A DNA stretch of 64,000 nt from an uncultured Pseudohongiella sp. (GTDB lineage Bacteria > Pseudomonadota > Gammaproteobacteria > Pseudomonadales > Pseudohongiellaceae): positions 1,712,577 through 1,776,576 of the forward strand of contig OX638323.1 of assembly GCA_951812715.1 (NCBI GenBank), given 5' to 3'. The position numbers and the translations under genes were made by a program. Below, one piece after another: positions 44,320 to 52,500 of this stretch. How positions within the stretch are numbered: the first letter of the stretch is position 1; every line of letters starts with the position of its first letter. The notes below the pieces were generated by a model. That model saw only the letters and a list, made by a program, of their open reading frames with translations. It had not been told where the DNA came from and did no database searches.

Positions 44320-46865
44320 CAGAACTGATACCTGAGACCGAGCATGTAAGTCGAGCCGTACTCGTCGTATTGCGACATCCGGCTGTCATCGCCGAAATAG
44401 TAATATTCCGGACGATCGTTGAGGTTCAACGCGGCGCCGCGCAATTGCAGCGAGTCGCTGATGCGGTACTTGAGCGTGAAATCGATTTGCATGTGTGAAC
44501 CCGTATAGCGGTCGCTGAGTTCATCGTCTCCGACTTCGTCGAGATAGTCGCCACGGTAATTGGCGGCCAGCCGCAAGTCCCAGGGACCATCTTCATAGCC
44601 TGCGACAAGATTGACCGTATTGCCGGCCTGCTTGAAGTAGGGAATCACGCGCTGGCCAGCGGCGGCGGCGGCCGGCAGTTCGGATTCGCCGTCGGCGCGG
44701 GTGTAGTTTACGACGAACAACAAGCCGTTTTCCCAGGCGGTCTGGAACGAAAATTCCAAGCCGAAAATGTCGCTGTCGCCGGTATTGACGTAAGTACTGG
44801 CCCGATCCCAGGTCCGCCCGCGCAGCAACATGCTGTCGCTGACCACTTCGACGATGGAATCCTCGATGTTCTTGTAGAACACTCCGGCGGCAACAAAGGT
44901 TTCCCCGCCCAGATAGTTTTCATAACTCAGGTCGAGATTCCAGGCGGAGGTAGGCTTCAGGCCGGGATTGCCGCCTTCGATCTCGTTGTCATCCACGTCG
45001 ATGATGGCGCCGGCTCGGGACTGCTGGAAATCGGGCCGCACCAGGGAGCGGAACAGGCCGAAGCGCGCCACTTGGTTGTCGGACAAAGCGAACTTGGCGT
45101 TGACGGATGGCGCCAGGAAGGAATAGTCGTTGTCGAAGGAGACGAGACCAGCGAAGCCATCTCCGTCGAAACTCTTTCCGGCAAAGGTGGCGCTGGTGTC
45201 CTCGAAGCGCAGACCGTAAACCCAGGAGGCGGTGTCCGTCACGGTGGTCGCCATGAGATACGCCGAGGCGATATCCTCGTCGGTGCGCCAGTCGGCCGGA
45301 ACCGATTCTTCTTCCTCGTCGCCGCTGAACTCGAATTCGGGCCCGGTATCGAGGCAGGTGGTGCCGTCGCTCAGGGCGGCCGCGCTTGAGCCGATGCGGC
45401 CGATATAGGACCGCACGGTGTCCACGCTCGGCGCCGGTCCATGGACGCTGTTCAGATAGGCTGGAATGGAACGCAGGCCGGCGCTGGACAGCAGGATGTC
45501 GTCCACCGGCTCATAGGCGCAGAAATTGAAGTCGTTGCGTTTCTCCCGCTGGCGAATCTTCAAGCCGTATTGTAATTCGGTGGACTGATCGAGCATCCAG
45601 GTCATGTCGAATCTGGCGCCAACGTCGCGGTCGGTGGTCAGGCCATTTTCGTGCTCGAACGCCTTGAGCGGGAAACTGGCCGGATCGGAAAATTCGGCCG
45701 GGAAGCTGACCATGGGTCGTCGTGGGTCGCTGTTGTCGTAGAGTATTGGCGAGTCCACCTTGTCGCTGCGATAGATCACCGCGTACTTCTGGCTGTCGTC
45801 CTGCTCCGAACGGGATCCAAACAATTCCAGCGTGACATTGCTGCCGTTGTCGAGTTGCCACTCCCTGCCGAGTTGCATGGAGCTGATTTGGCGCTTTTCC
45901 GGCCGCCAGCGCGCCTCGGTGTCCACCTTGCTGTCGGCGTAACTGAATACGTTGCCGTTAACGACCGGATCGTTATCTTCCAGCCCGTCCCTGGTTTCCC
46001 ATTTGCCCCGATACTCGGTGTCGAGGTATTCGTTGTGGAATGTGCGCAAATAAGTTCTTGCGCCGCCGTCGGAGAGATAATCGAGGTTTACCACGATGCC
46101 TTGCCGTTTTCGTTCGAGGTCGTAGTAGCGCAATTCGTAGTCGTCATTGGGAGCGACGTCTGACCAGCCGCCGTTTTCGTTGTTGTGGGCCACGATGCGC
46201 CGGCTCTGATCACTGAGAATGACCGCCGCGCCGATTTCTCCCCCGTCCACCCGGAAGCGGTCGGTATAAGTGGCGGACAGTTTTGGATTACCGGCGTCCC
46301 TGGTCAGTTCGTTCCAGGAGGTTTCAACCATGACGCGGACAATACGATCGTCGAAGCTCATGGCCGACAAGGTTTCAAGATCAATGGCGCCGCCGATGGT
46401 GTCGGCGTCGAGGTTTGGCGTCAGCGTCTTGTAGACCGTCATGGAGTCGAGCAAGTCGGTGGGAACGCCGTCCAGCATGATGCCGCGGCGGTCTTCCGGC
46501 GATGTGGTGCTGACGCCATTGATGGTCATGGCGTTGAGATTCGAATTCATTCCCCGCACCGTGACATAGCGACCTTCGCCCTGATCGTTCTCGACCATGA
46601 TGCCGGCGATTCGGCGCAGGGATTCCGACACGTTGATGTCGGAGAAATTACCGAGGGCGTCGGAATCCACCACGCCCACGATCTTGTCCGAATCGCGTTG
46701 TCTGGCGATGGCATTCTGCAACGCGGCCCGGGTGCCCGTAACCCGGATTTCCTCGATCAGCGCGACTTCTCCGGCGCTATCCTGAGCGGCGGCCTGAACG
46801 CCGGCGAAACATAAAACAAGAATCAGCGCGATTCCTTCCGGTTTCGCGGTACTCCTTGAACGCAT
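44319..46865 (-). CDS. TonB-dependent receptor coupled to phytase
   Basis: An 848-residue receptor with a signal peptide, a TonB-box-like IEEIRVTGTR, and the plug SLRRIAGIMVENDQGEGRYVTVRGMNSNLNAMTINGV...LTPNLDADTIGGAIDLET. This plug type marks the group of receptors often linked to carbohydrate or phytate use. The barrel ends GLRYQF. The next gene is a beta-propeller phytase overlapping by one base. The 3' part contains a DEEEES insertion (near residue 525), probably in an extracellular loop. Presumed ligand is phytate or partly hydrolysed inositol phosphates, by context only. Confidence 0.9.
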   Translation of the reverse strand: MRSRSTAKPEGIALILVLCFAGVQAAAQDSAGEVALIEEIRVTGTRAALQNAIARQRDSDKIVGVVDSDALGNFSDINVSESLRRIAGIMVENDQGEGRYVTVRGMNSNLNAMTINGVSTTSPEDRRGIMLDGVPTDLLDSMTVYKTLTPNLDADTIGGAIDLETLSAMSFDDRIVRVMVETSWNELTRDAGNPKLSATYTDRFRVDGGEIGAAVILSDQSRRIVAHNNENGGWSDVAPNDDYELRYYDLERKRQGIVVNLDYLSDGGARTYLRTFHNEYLDTEYRGKWETRDGLEDNDPVVNGNVFSYADSKVDTEARWRPEKRQISSMQLGREWQLDNGSNVTLELFGSRSEQDDSQKYAVIYRSDKVDSPILYDNSDPRRPMVSFPAEFSDPASFPLKAFEHENGLTTDRDVGARFDMTWMLDQSTELQYGLKIRQREKRNDFNFCAYEPVDDILLSSAGLRSIPAYLNSVHGPAPSVDTVRSYIGRIGSSAAALSDGTTCLDTGPEFEFSGDEEEESVPADWRTDEDIASAYLMATTVTDTASWVYGLRFEDTSATFAGKSFDGDGFAGLVSFDNDYSFLAPSVNAKFALSDNQVARFGLFRSLVRPDFQQSRAGAIIDVDDNEIEGGNPGLKPTSAWNLDLSYENYLGGETFVAAGVFYKNIEDSIVEVVSDSMLLRGRTWDRASTYVNTGDSDIFGLEFSFQTAWENGLLFVVNYTRADGESELPAAAAAGQRVIPYFKQAGNTVNLVAGYEDGPWDLRLAANYRGDYLDEVGDDELSDRYTGSHMQIDFTLKYRISDSLQLRGAALNLNDRPEYYYFGDDSRMSQYDEYGSTYMLGLRYQF

Positions 46866-47056
46866 GTCACCCCCCCCCCTTCGATCGATCTCACGAAAAA
46901 AGTCAATGCGGCGGAAAAATTCGCGGAATCATCGTACTTGGGCAATGTTTCGATAAAGTGACTTTTTTATTACAAAACGATGAAACGCTCACGGGGCCGC
47001 GCGGCGGATCCAGTGCGGCCGGCCGGAATTGTCGAAAGCGAAATTTCGAAGGTGGA

Positions 47057-48745
47057 TCAGGGCAGCGCCCAGGCGGGCAATTCACCGAGCACGCCGAAGG
47101 TAAAATGCCCCGCGGTGTAGACGAACGCGGTTAACAGCAATACCGACAATAGATCAAGCCAGATCCCCGCGATCACCATCTTGATGATCGGCACCCGGCC
47201 CGAACCGTAGATGATGGCGTTGGGCGGCGTGGAAACCGGCAGCATGAAAGCGCAGGATGCCGCCAGCGTCGTCGGAATGAGCAACAGCAATGGATGCGCT
47301 TCGATGGCCTGGGACAGGCTCGCCATAATGGGAAGCGAAAGGGAAATGGTTGCGGTGTTCGAGGCGACCTCGGTCAGGCCGGTGATGAAAGCCACGGTGC
47401 TCAAGACGATAACCAGCGGGCTGGCGCCGCCAAGCAGGTCGCCGAGTTGCATGGCGACGTAATCGGACAGGCCGGAAGTCGAAAAGCCCTTGGCGATGGC
47501 GAGGCCGCCGCCGAACAGCAACAGGATGCCCCAGGGAATCTTTTTCGCGTCTTCCCAGTCCATCAGCCGGCCGCCGACCTGTTTGCTCGCCGGGATGATG
47601 AACAGGGTCAGCGCCATGGCGATGGAAACGGTGCCATCGTCGATCATGTAACCCACGGGCGAGCCGCCGAGGTTCGTCAGCAGAGAGTCCAGGTAATAAC
47701 TCCAGCCGAACAGGTCGATTTCTTCGCCGAGCAGGCGTTCCTTGCGCGTCATCCACAACAGGGCCACGCTGAAGAATACCCATGCAACCCGTTTTTCCTC
47801 GACACTCATGGGGCCGAGTTTGGAGATTTCCCGGTCGATGAAGCCTTCGCCGCTGAACGGCGTTTCTTTCGGCAACGGGAAAATGAAGCGCGTCAGCAAC
47901 ACCCAGGCGATGAACATGTAGACCATGCTGAGCGGGAGCGCGAACAGCATCCAGGCGGAGAAGGTGATATCGGGCGCTTCCGGAAACAGTTGTCCGAGTT
48001 GGGTGACGAGTACGCCGTTGGGCGGCGTGCCGATCAAGGTCGCGAAGCCGCCGATGGACGCGGAATAAGCGATTCCGAGCAGCAGATTCAGGGAAAAGTT
48101 GCCGGCGTTGGCGGGTACTTCGCCGCCTTGCGCGAGTGTCTGCTTGTTCAGATCCTCATATAACAGAACCAGCGACAGACCCATCGGCATCATCATCATG
48201 GCCGTGGCGGTATTCGAAAGCCACATCGACAGAAATCCCGTCGCCACCATGAAACCCAGCACCAGCCGATGCGGCTGGCCGCCGATGATGCGCAACACGT
48301 TCAAGGCGATACGCCGGTGCAGGTTCCATTTCTCCACCGCCACGGCGATCATGAAACCGCCCATGAACAGGAGGATGACCCAGTCCATGTACTGATCGGC
48401 GACATTGGGAAAGATAATGTCGATATCGCCGGGCAATACGCCCTCGCCAAGTTCGGCGAGATTGGCCGCCGGCACTTCGCGGCCGCGCATGATACCGAGC
48501 AGCGGGTAGAGCACGATAGGCAAAAGCGCCGTCGCCGCCAGCGGAATCGCCTCGGTAATCCACCAGATCGCCATCAGCAGGATGACGGCGACCATTCGCG
48601 TTACGGCTGGATTGCCCGGCTCAAGATCAACGAATAGCAATGTGCAGACAAACGTCAGCGGACCGAGCCACAAGCCGATGCGGCTGTGCAGGGGAATACT
48701 CCTGGCCTGCTTCCGCGGGTTCCGACTGTCGTTGGCTGCAGTCAT
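47057..48745 (-). CDS. Sodium/dicarboxylate symporter of the DASS (SLC13) family
   Basis: A 562-residue inner-membrane protein with about 11-12 hydrophobic helices. It carries both diagnostic Ser-Asn-Thr sodium-site motifs, SNTATAMMMMP (about residue 188) and SNTATISLSLP (about residue 455), with GGFMIAVAVEKWNLHRR in between, typical of DASS transporters for C4-dicarboxylates, citrate or sulfate. The C-terminal PVSTPPNAIIYGSGRVPI is the family's second substrate loop. Unusually acidic loops occur between helices 8 and 9. Stands alone between the phytase-TonB operon and a dienelactone hydrolase gene. Confidence 0.9.
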   Translation of the reverse strand: MTAANDSRNPRKQARSIPLHSRIGLWLGPLTFVCTLLFVDLEPGNPAVTRMVAVILLMAIWWITEAIPLAATALLPIVLYPLLGIMRGREVPAANLAELGEGVLPGDIDIIFPNVADQYMDWVILLFMGGFMIAVAVEKWNLHRRIALNVLRIIGGQPHRLVLGFMVATGFLSMWLSNTATAMMMMPMGLSLVLLYEDLNKQTLAQGGEVPANAGNFSLNLLLGIAYSASIGGFATLIGTPPNGVLVTQLGQLFPEAPDITFSAWMLFALPLSMVYMFIAWVLLTRFIFPLPKETPFSGEGFIDREISKLGPMSVEEKRVAWVFFSVALLWMTRKERLLGEEIDLFGWSYYLDSLLTNLGGSPVGYMIDDGTVSIAMALTLFIIPASKQVGGRLMDWEDAKKIPWGILLLFGGGLAIAKGFSTSGLSDYVAMQLGDLLGGASPLVIVLSTVAFITGLTEVASNTATISLSLPIMASLSQAIEAHPLLLLIPTTLAASCAFMLPVSTPPNAIIYGSGRVPIIKMVIAGIWLDLLSVLLLTAFVYTAGHFTFGVLGELPAWALP

Positions 48746-48782
48746 GAGTTGACGATTATCCGGAAAGCGTCATCGACCAGGA

Positions 48783-49505
48783 TCAATCGTCTTTAAACAA
48801 ATCGGCCAGAAAGTTTCTCACTGACTGGTATGCGCGATGTTTGGCCACGGCGTTGAATACCGCGCCAAGTTCGGGATCGTTCGCGGCTGCATTGGTAAAG
48901 GCATGCTGGACGCCGCCATAGCTATGCACCTGCCAGTCAACGCCGGCCTGAGTCATCTCCTGCTGGAACGCCATCACCTGTTCGGGTGGAACCATGGGGT
49001 CGTCGTGCCCGTGAAGGCATAGCACTTTCGCGTGAATATCCTCGTTGGTCATGCCATCTCCCGGAGCGAGAATGCCATGCATGCTGATCACGCCAAGCAC
49101 ATCGGCGCCGGAGCGGGCCAGTTCCAGCACACACATGCCACCGAAGCAATAACCCATGGCGGTGACATGGGTCGCCTTGACCTGGGGTATATTGCGTCCG
49201 GCTACCAGCGCGGCGCGAACGCGGCGGCGCAGCAGCGCGCGATCGGCGGCATAAGGGGCCATGAGCGCGGAATTGCCGGCGGTATCGCCGTCCTTGCCGA
49301 AAATGCCCTTGCCGTACATATCCAGGGCAAATCCCACATAGCCCAATTCGGCCAACCGCTCCGCCGCGCGACAGGGATATTCGCGCCGGCCGGTCCAGTC
49401 GTGGGCCACCAGCACCAGCGGCTTTTGCGTTTCGGATTCCTCGTAGGCCACATAACCTTCAAGTACGGTATCGCCATCGTTGTAATCGAGGGTTTTCGTA
49501 ATCAT
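48783..49505 (-). CDS. Dienelactone hydrolase family protein
   Basis: The 240-residue alpha/beta hydrolase has the cysteine nucleophile elbow MGYCFGGM (Cys in place of Ser, as in dienelactone hydrolases), the acid in LHGHDDPMVP, and His in GGVQHAFTNAA. LVLVAHDWTGRREY forms the oxyanion loop. Related proteins act on enol-lactones or glutathione-like esters; without ring-cleavage genes nearby the substrate is open. Followed on the same strand by a peroxiredoxin gene after 51 bp, so the two may be co-transcribed. Confidence 0.87.
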   Translation of the reverse strand: MITKTLDYNDGDTVLEGYVAYEESETQKPLVLVAHDWTGRREYPCRAAERLAELGYVGFALDMYGKGIFGKDGDTAGNSALMAPYAADRALLRRRVRAALVAGRNIPQVKATHVTAMGYCFGGMCVLELARSGADVLGVISMHGILAPGDGMTNEDIHAKVLCLHGHDDPMVPPEQVMAFQQEMTQAGVDWQVHSYGGVQHAFTNAAANDPELGAVFNAVAKHRAYQSVRNFLADLFKDD

Positions 49506-49556
49506 GGCCTGGCTCCTGCAGTTGCGGATTCGCGGAACGGACGCGGACGCGCCGCT

Positions 49557-50036
49557 TCAGAGCTGCGCCAGAATGGATTCGGCCGAACTGACGCCGATAT
49601 CGCCGCCGGGCTCCACCGCCAGATGCGTAATCGTGCCATCGTCCACGATCATGGCGCAGCGCTTGGCCCGGCCGCCCATGCCATAGCCGCTGAAATCGAC
49701 TTCCAGCCCGGCGGCGGCGGCGAATTCGCCATTGCCGTCCGCCAGCATCAGCAATTCATCGGCATTTTGCGCCTTGCCCCAGGCGCCCATGACAAAAGCG
49801 TCGTTCACCGCCAGGCAAGCGATGGTGTCCACGCCTTTCGCCTTGATGGCATCGGCGTTGACGACGAATCCAGGCAGGTGCGATAGCGAACAGCCCGGCG
49901 TGAAAGCGCCCGGCACGATGAACATGACCACTTTCTTGCCGCCGAATACCTCGTCGCTGGTCAGCGACTTCGGACCCTCATCGGTCAATACGTGGAAAGA
50001 AACTGCCGGAATCTTGTCGCCTGCTGCAATCGTCAT
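49557..50036 (-). CDS. Peroxiredoxin (Prx5/AhpE-like thioredoxin-fold)
   Basis: The 159-residue peroxiredoxin of the Prx5 group has the peroxidatic Cys in VPGAFTPGCSLSHLPGF (the conserved PxxxTxxC). The second part MGGRAKRCAMIVDDG carries another Cys that may resolve the disulfide. It reduces peroxides with a thiol partner in the cytoplasm. Start ATG at 50036 with AGGAGCAAGAAAAG just upstream. Likely in the same transcript as the dienelactone hydrolase. Confidence 0.9.
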   Translation of the reverse strand: MTIAAGDKIPAVSFHVLTDEGPKSLTSDEVFGGKKVVMFIVPGAFTPGCSLSHLPGFVVNADAIKAKGVDTIACLAVNDAFVMGAWGKAQNADELLMLADGNGEFAAAAGLEVDFSGYGMGGRAKRCAMIVDDGTITHLAVEPGGDIGVSSAESILAQL

Positions 50037-50190
50037 CTTTTCTTGCTCCTGGTCTGAATTTGCGGGAAGGATAATGGAACGGCCATCGGCCGAAAGCGTC
50101 CCGAATGGTAGCAGATTTGCCGCGAGTTGCTAATTCGCGGATAGCCGCTTACCGCCAATGCCAGAGGAGTTGGGAAATTTGCGCTTGTCA

Positions 50191-50207
50191 TGACTAGTCT
50201 GACTAGT
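50191..50207 (+). promoter_or_regulatory. Direct repeat upstream of a TA operon (candidate operator)
   Basis: TGACTAGT is repeated at 50191-50198 and 50200-50207, each containing the palindrome ACTAGT. The pair ends 12 bp before the antitoxin ATG at 50220. Phd-type antitoxins bind palindromic half-sites at this place to repress their own operon; the role is inferred. Confidence 0.45.
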
Positions 50208-50219
50208 TATGATTCTGGC

Positions 50220-50498
50220 ATGGCAATAAACTATTCGATCTACGAAGCCAAGGCGCGGTTCTCCGAAGTGATTCGGCAAGTGCGTGAAGGCAAGGCCGTA
50301 ACCGTCTCGTACAGGGGAGAACCGGTGGCGGAGATTCGTCCGATCAAAAGAACAAAGTCGCCAACTATAGAAGAGAGGATGGAAGAACTTGAGAGAAGCG
50401 GCGTCTTGATTCGCTCGGCGAAACCAAGACAGAAACTTCGACCAGTTGCCAGGCGGCCGGGAGCACTTGCGAGATTTCTCGCCGAGCGGGGCGAATGA
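50220..50498 (+). CDS. Phd/YefM-type antitoxin
   Basis: The 92-residue protein begins MAINYSIYEAKARFSEVIRQ and continues GKAVTVSYRGEPVAEIRPI, the Phd/YefM DNA-binding fold. The C-terminal 45 residues (MEELERSGVLIRSAKPRQ and onward) are Arg-rich and would wrap around the toxin. The ATG at 50220 is chosen over 50190 because the fold begins there and the extra residues come from the operator repeats. Its stop overlaps the PIN-toxin gene by 4 bp. Confidence 0.85.
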   Translation: MAINYSIYEAKARFSEVIRQVREGKAVTVSYRGEPVAEIRPIKRTKSPTIEERMEELERSGVLIRSAKPRQKLRPVARRPGALARFLAERGE

Positions 50499-50896
50499 AT
50501 ATCGCTTACATCGATACTTCGGTTTTGACGGCAATTGCCTTCGACGAACCGGGCGCCGAAGAATGCGCATCGAGTCTGGACAAGTTCACCCACCTGGTCT
50601 CATCAAACCTGCTTGAAGCTGAGATCAGAGCGGCGTTCAAACGCGAACATCTCGAATTCCAGGAAAGCACGATCGCCGACATTGAATGGATTCTACCCAA
50701 CAGGACGCTTACACCCGAATTTTCGGAAATCCTCCAGGCGGGTTACCTCAGGGGCGCCGACCTTGCTCATGTCGCAACCGCCCTATATTTCTTCCCCCAG
50801 CGGGGTAGCCTTGCGTTCGCAACGCTTGACGCCAGACAAAGCAGCATCGCGAAGGAGTTGGGATTTCCGGTTCCACTGGAAAATATCGTTGAATGA
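50495..50896 (+). CDS. PIN-domain toxin (VapC-like)
   Basis: The 133-residue PIN protein has the acidic active-site positions MNIAYIDTS (Asp7), SNLLEAEIRAA (Glu), GADLAHVATAL (Asp) and LAFATLDARQ (Asp). These coordinate magnesium or manganese to cleave RNA, usually tRNA in VapC toxins. The length is normal. ATG overlaps the antitoxin stop (ATGA), the usual coupling in TA operons. Downstream at 50962 and 51073 stand two identical 20-bp repeats. Confidence 0.87.
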   Translation: MNIAYIDTSVLTAIAFDEPGAEECASSLDKFTHLVSSNLLEAEIRAAFKREHLEFQESTIADIEWILPNRTLTPEFSEILQAGYLRGADLAHVATALYFFPQRGSLAFATLDARQSSIAKELGFPVPLENIVE

Positions 50897-50961
50897 TCGA
50901 TCAATCCGATTCCGCAAACGCAACCTGCCTTACGCCGTGCATGATCGTTTTATGCTTGTCC

Positions 50962-50981
50962 AATCAAATCCCGATCAAATC
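50962..50981 (+). repeat. 20-bp direct repeat, copy 1
   Basis: AATCAAATCCCGATCAAATC, identical to 51073-51092 with 91 bp between the copies. Each copy is itself an internal repeat of ATCAAATC. It lies after the VapC-like gene; role unknown. Confidence 0.9.
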
Positions 50982-51072
50982 TTTCCGGTCAGCCAATCTT
51001 TCCACCAACTAACTGAAATATCGTGTCTTTTTGTTTTTCCCGTCATTGAATGGCGCGCCATAACCCCAGCGT

Positions 51073-51092
51073 AATCAAATCCCGATCAAATC
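51073..51092 (+). repeat. 20-bp direct repeat, copy 2
   Basis: Second perfect copy of the repeat at 50962-50981, just upstream of the convergent trypsin-like protease gene's 3' side. Confidence 0.9.
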
Positions 51093-51195
51093 ATGCCCAG
51101 AAAGAAACATAGCCCGATTTTGGATGGTCGGAGTCAGCGGGGCGGATCAGATCTCGATCCAGAGCGGCACGCAAGTTTAGCGCACTTCTGTTCGG

Positions 51196-52053
51196 CTAGT
51201 CGTTCAATCTCCGATCATCGTCAACTGTTGACGCAAAGCTTTCGCCGATCAGGCTTTCGATCCACTCCAGATGCAGCGAGATTCGCTCGTAGATGGCGAT
51301 GGCGCCGTAGCGGCCCTGGGTTTCCTCACTGAAGCGCTCGCCTTCGAGTTCGCCGACGGCCACACCGGCGAGCCGATAGTTGCCCCTTTCTCCGAGCAGG
51401 GCCGGGCCGCCGCTGTCCCAGAGGCCGGGGGTGCCTTCCATGGACAGGGCCTCCGAATTGGGCAGGCGCGGGTCGTCGAATTGCATTTGCAGGCGTTCGC
51501 CGGCTCTGGTGATGCGATTGAAGGCCATGCGGATCTTGCCGTCGGAGAATTCGCGACCGGTAGTGCCCCAGCCGAAGAAGCCCCAGCCTACCAGGGTGAC
51601 GACTTTTCCCAGTTCGGTGGGATCGATTTGCAGTTGGATCGCCGGGGCGGTCGAAGCGTTGGTGAAACGCAGCAAGGCCAGATCGGTGCTTGCTGTCAGT
51701 TCCGCATCGTAGCCGGGATGCACTGCGACGGTATCAATCAGCCTGTCCCGGCCGCCAACCCTTACGCCGAATTTCTCACCGGATTGCAAAGTCCGCGCGA
51801 GCGATGTTTCGTGGACGCAATGGGCCGCGGTGAGAGCCCAGCGGACATGAATGACGGTGGCCGCGCAGATGCGGTCGCCATCCTGTTGCTCGAGGTAAAA
51901 GATCGCCGGGAACTCGGCGGCGCGCACTTCGTGCCGGCGCGCATTGACGTCGTGGCGGATGATGATGGCCTCGATGGCTCCGGCCCAGCCAAGCAACGCG
52001 ATACTTGCCAGGACCGTCGGCAAAGAGAGAAACCCTGTTCCGAACCTGCTCAC
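51196..52053 (-). CDS. Secreted trypsin-like serine protease (unusual oxyanion-loop Trp)
   Basis: The 285-residue S1-family protease has a signal-like N-terminus (SLPTVLASIALLGWAGA). The catalytic triad reads ALTAAHCV (His), STDLALLRF (Asp) and LWDSGGPAL (Ser). The usual GDSGGP has become WDSGGP, so the residue at chymotrypsin position 193, which forms the oxyanion hole, is Trp. Two Cys residues near AAHC remain, but the other usual disulfides are missing. The 3' end of the 76-residue membrane-protein gene overlaps its start by 4 bp, so both are co-translated. Confidence 0.82.
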   Translation of the reverse strand: MSRFGTGFLSLPTVLASIALLGWAGAIEAIIIRHDVNARRHEVRAAEFPAIFYLEQQDGDRICAATVIHVRWALTAAHCVHETSLARTLQSGEKFGVRVGGRDRLIDTVAVHPGYDAELTASTDLALLRFTNASTAPAIQLQIDPTELGKVVTLVGWGFFGWGTTGREFSDGKIRMAFNRITRAGERLQMQFDDPRLPNSEALSMEGTPGLWDSGGPALLGERGNYRLAGVAVGELEGERFSEETQGRYGAIAIYERISLHLEWIESLIGESFASTVDDDRRLND

Positions 52054-52280
52054 TTCTCTTCCTCCGGGGCCTCTTCCTCGTCGGGATCAGGATAAATCAG
52101 CCGGCGGCGGCGCAGGGGCCGCAATCTGGGCTCGTATGGGGGCTTGCGGCTCACCATGCGGAAGATTCGCAACATGCGGAATACGACGACCGAGAGTGCC
52201 GCCACCACAAATGCCATGATGCTGATGGCCAGGAACTGTTCGGAACTCCAGCCGCTTGCTTCGATCAGATCGTTCAGCAC
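52050..52280 (-). CDS. Small single-pass membrane protein
   Basis: The 76-residue protein has one transmembrane segment (about residues 15-36, ISIMAFVVAALSVVVFRML), a strongly basic cytoplasmic-side run (RKPPYEPRLRPLRRRRLI) and an acidic tail (DPDEEEAPEEEK). It ends inside the start of the trypsin-like protease gene (4-bp overlap), making the protease its translational partner. Function unknown; it might retain or regulate the protease at the membrane. Confidence 0.66.
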   Translation of the reverse strand: MLNDLIEASGWSSEQFLAISIMAFVVAALSVVVFRMLRIFRMVSRKPPYEPRLRPLRRRRLIYPDPDEEEAPEEEK

Positions 52281-52392
52281 AGTTGCGCCCGGTGCCCAGG
52301 GATTGTCGAATTATGGGCAATGGGGCGATCTTTGCCAAACGGAAAACCGCGTCAATCGATCTCCAGAACGAGTCCAGCCCTGCTCCAGCCGG

Positions 52393-52500
52393 CAATCGGA
52401 CGGTCGCTTAATAGACAATTGGACGGACGCTTAACCGGCAATTGGACGGTCGCGTAATAGGCAATTGGACGCTGTCCTGAGGCAATTGGACGGTGAGAAA
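52393..52500 (+). repeat. Tandem repeat, 23-bp unit, about 4.7 copies
   Basis: Units at 52393, 52416, 52439, 52462 and 52483 share CAATTGGACGGTCGC, followed by a variable TTAATAG-like tail. The fourth unit is 21 bp, the first has CAATCGG, and the last ends at the mpl stop codon (52501). It lies just 3' of mpl. Confidence 0.85.

Noticed and set aside
47294..48163. 289-codon plus-strand ORF
   Set aside because: Shadow of the DASS transporter on the opposite strand, with a low-complexity His/Gln/Arg-rich product.
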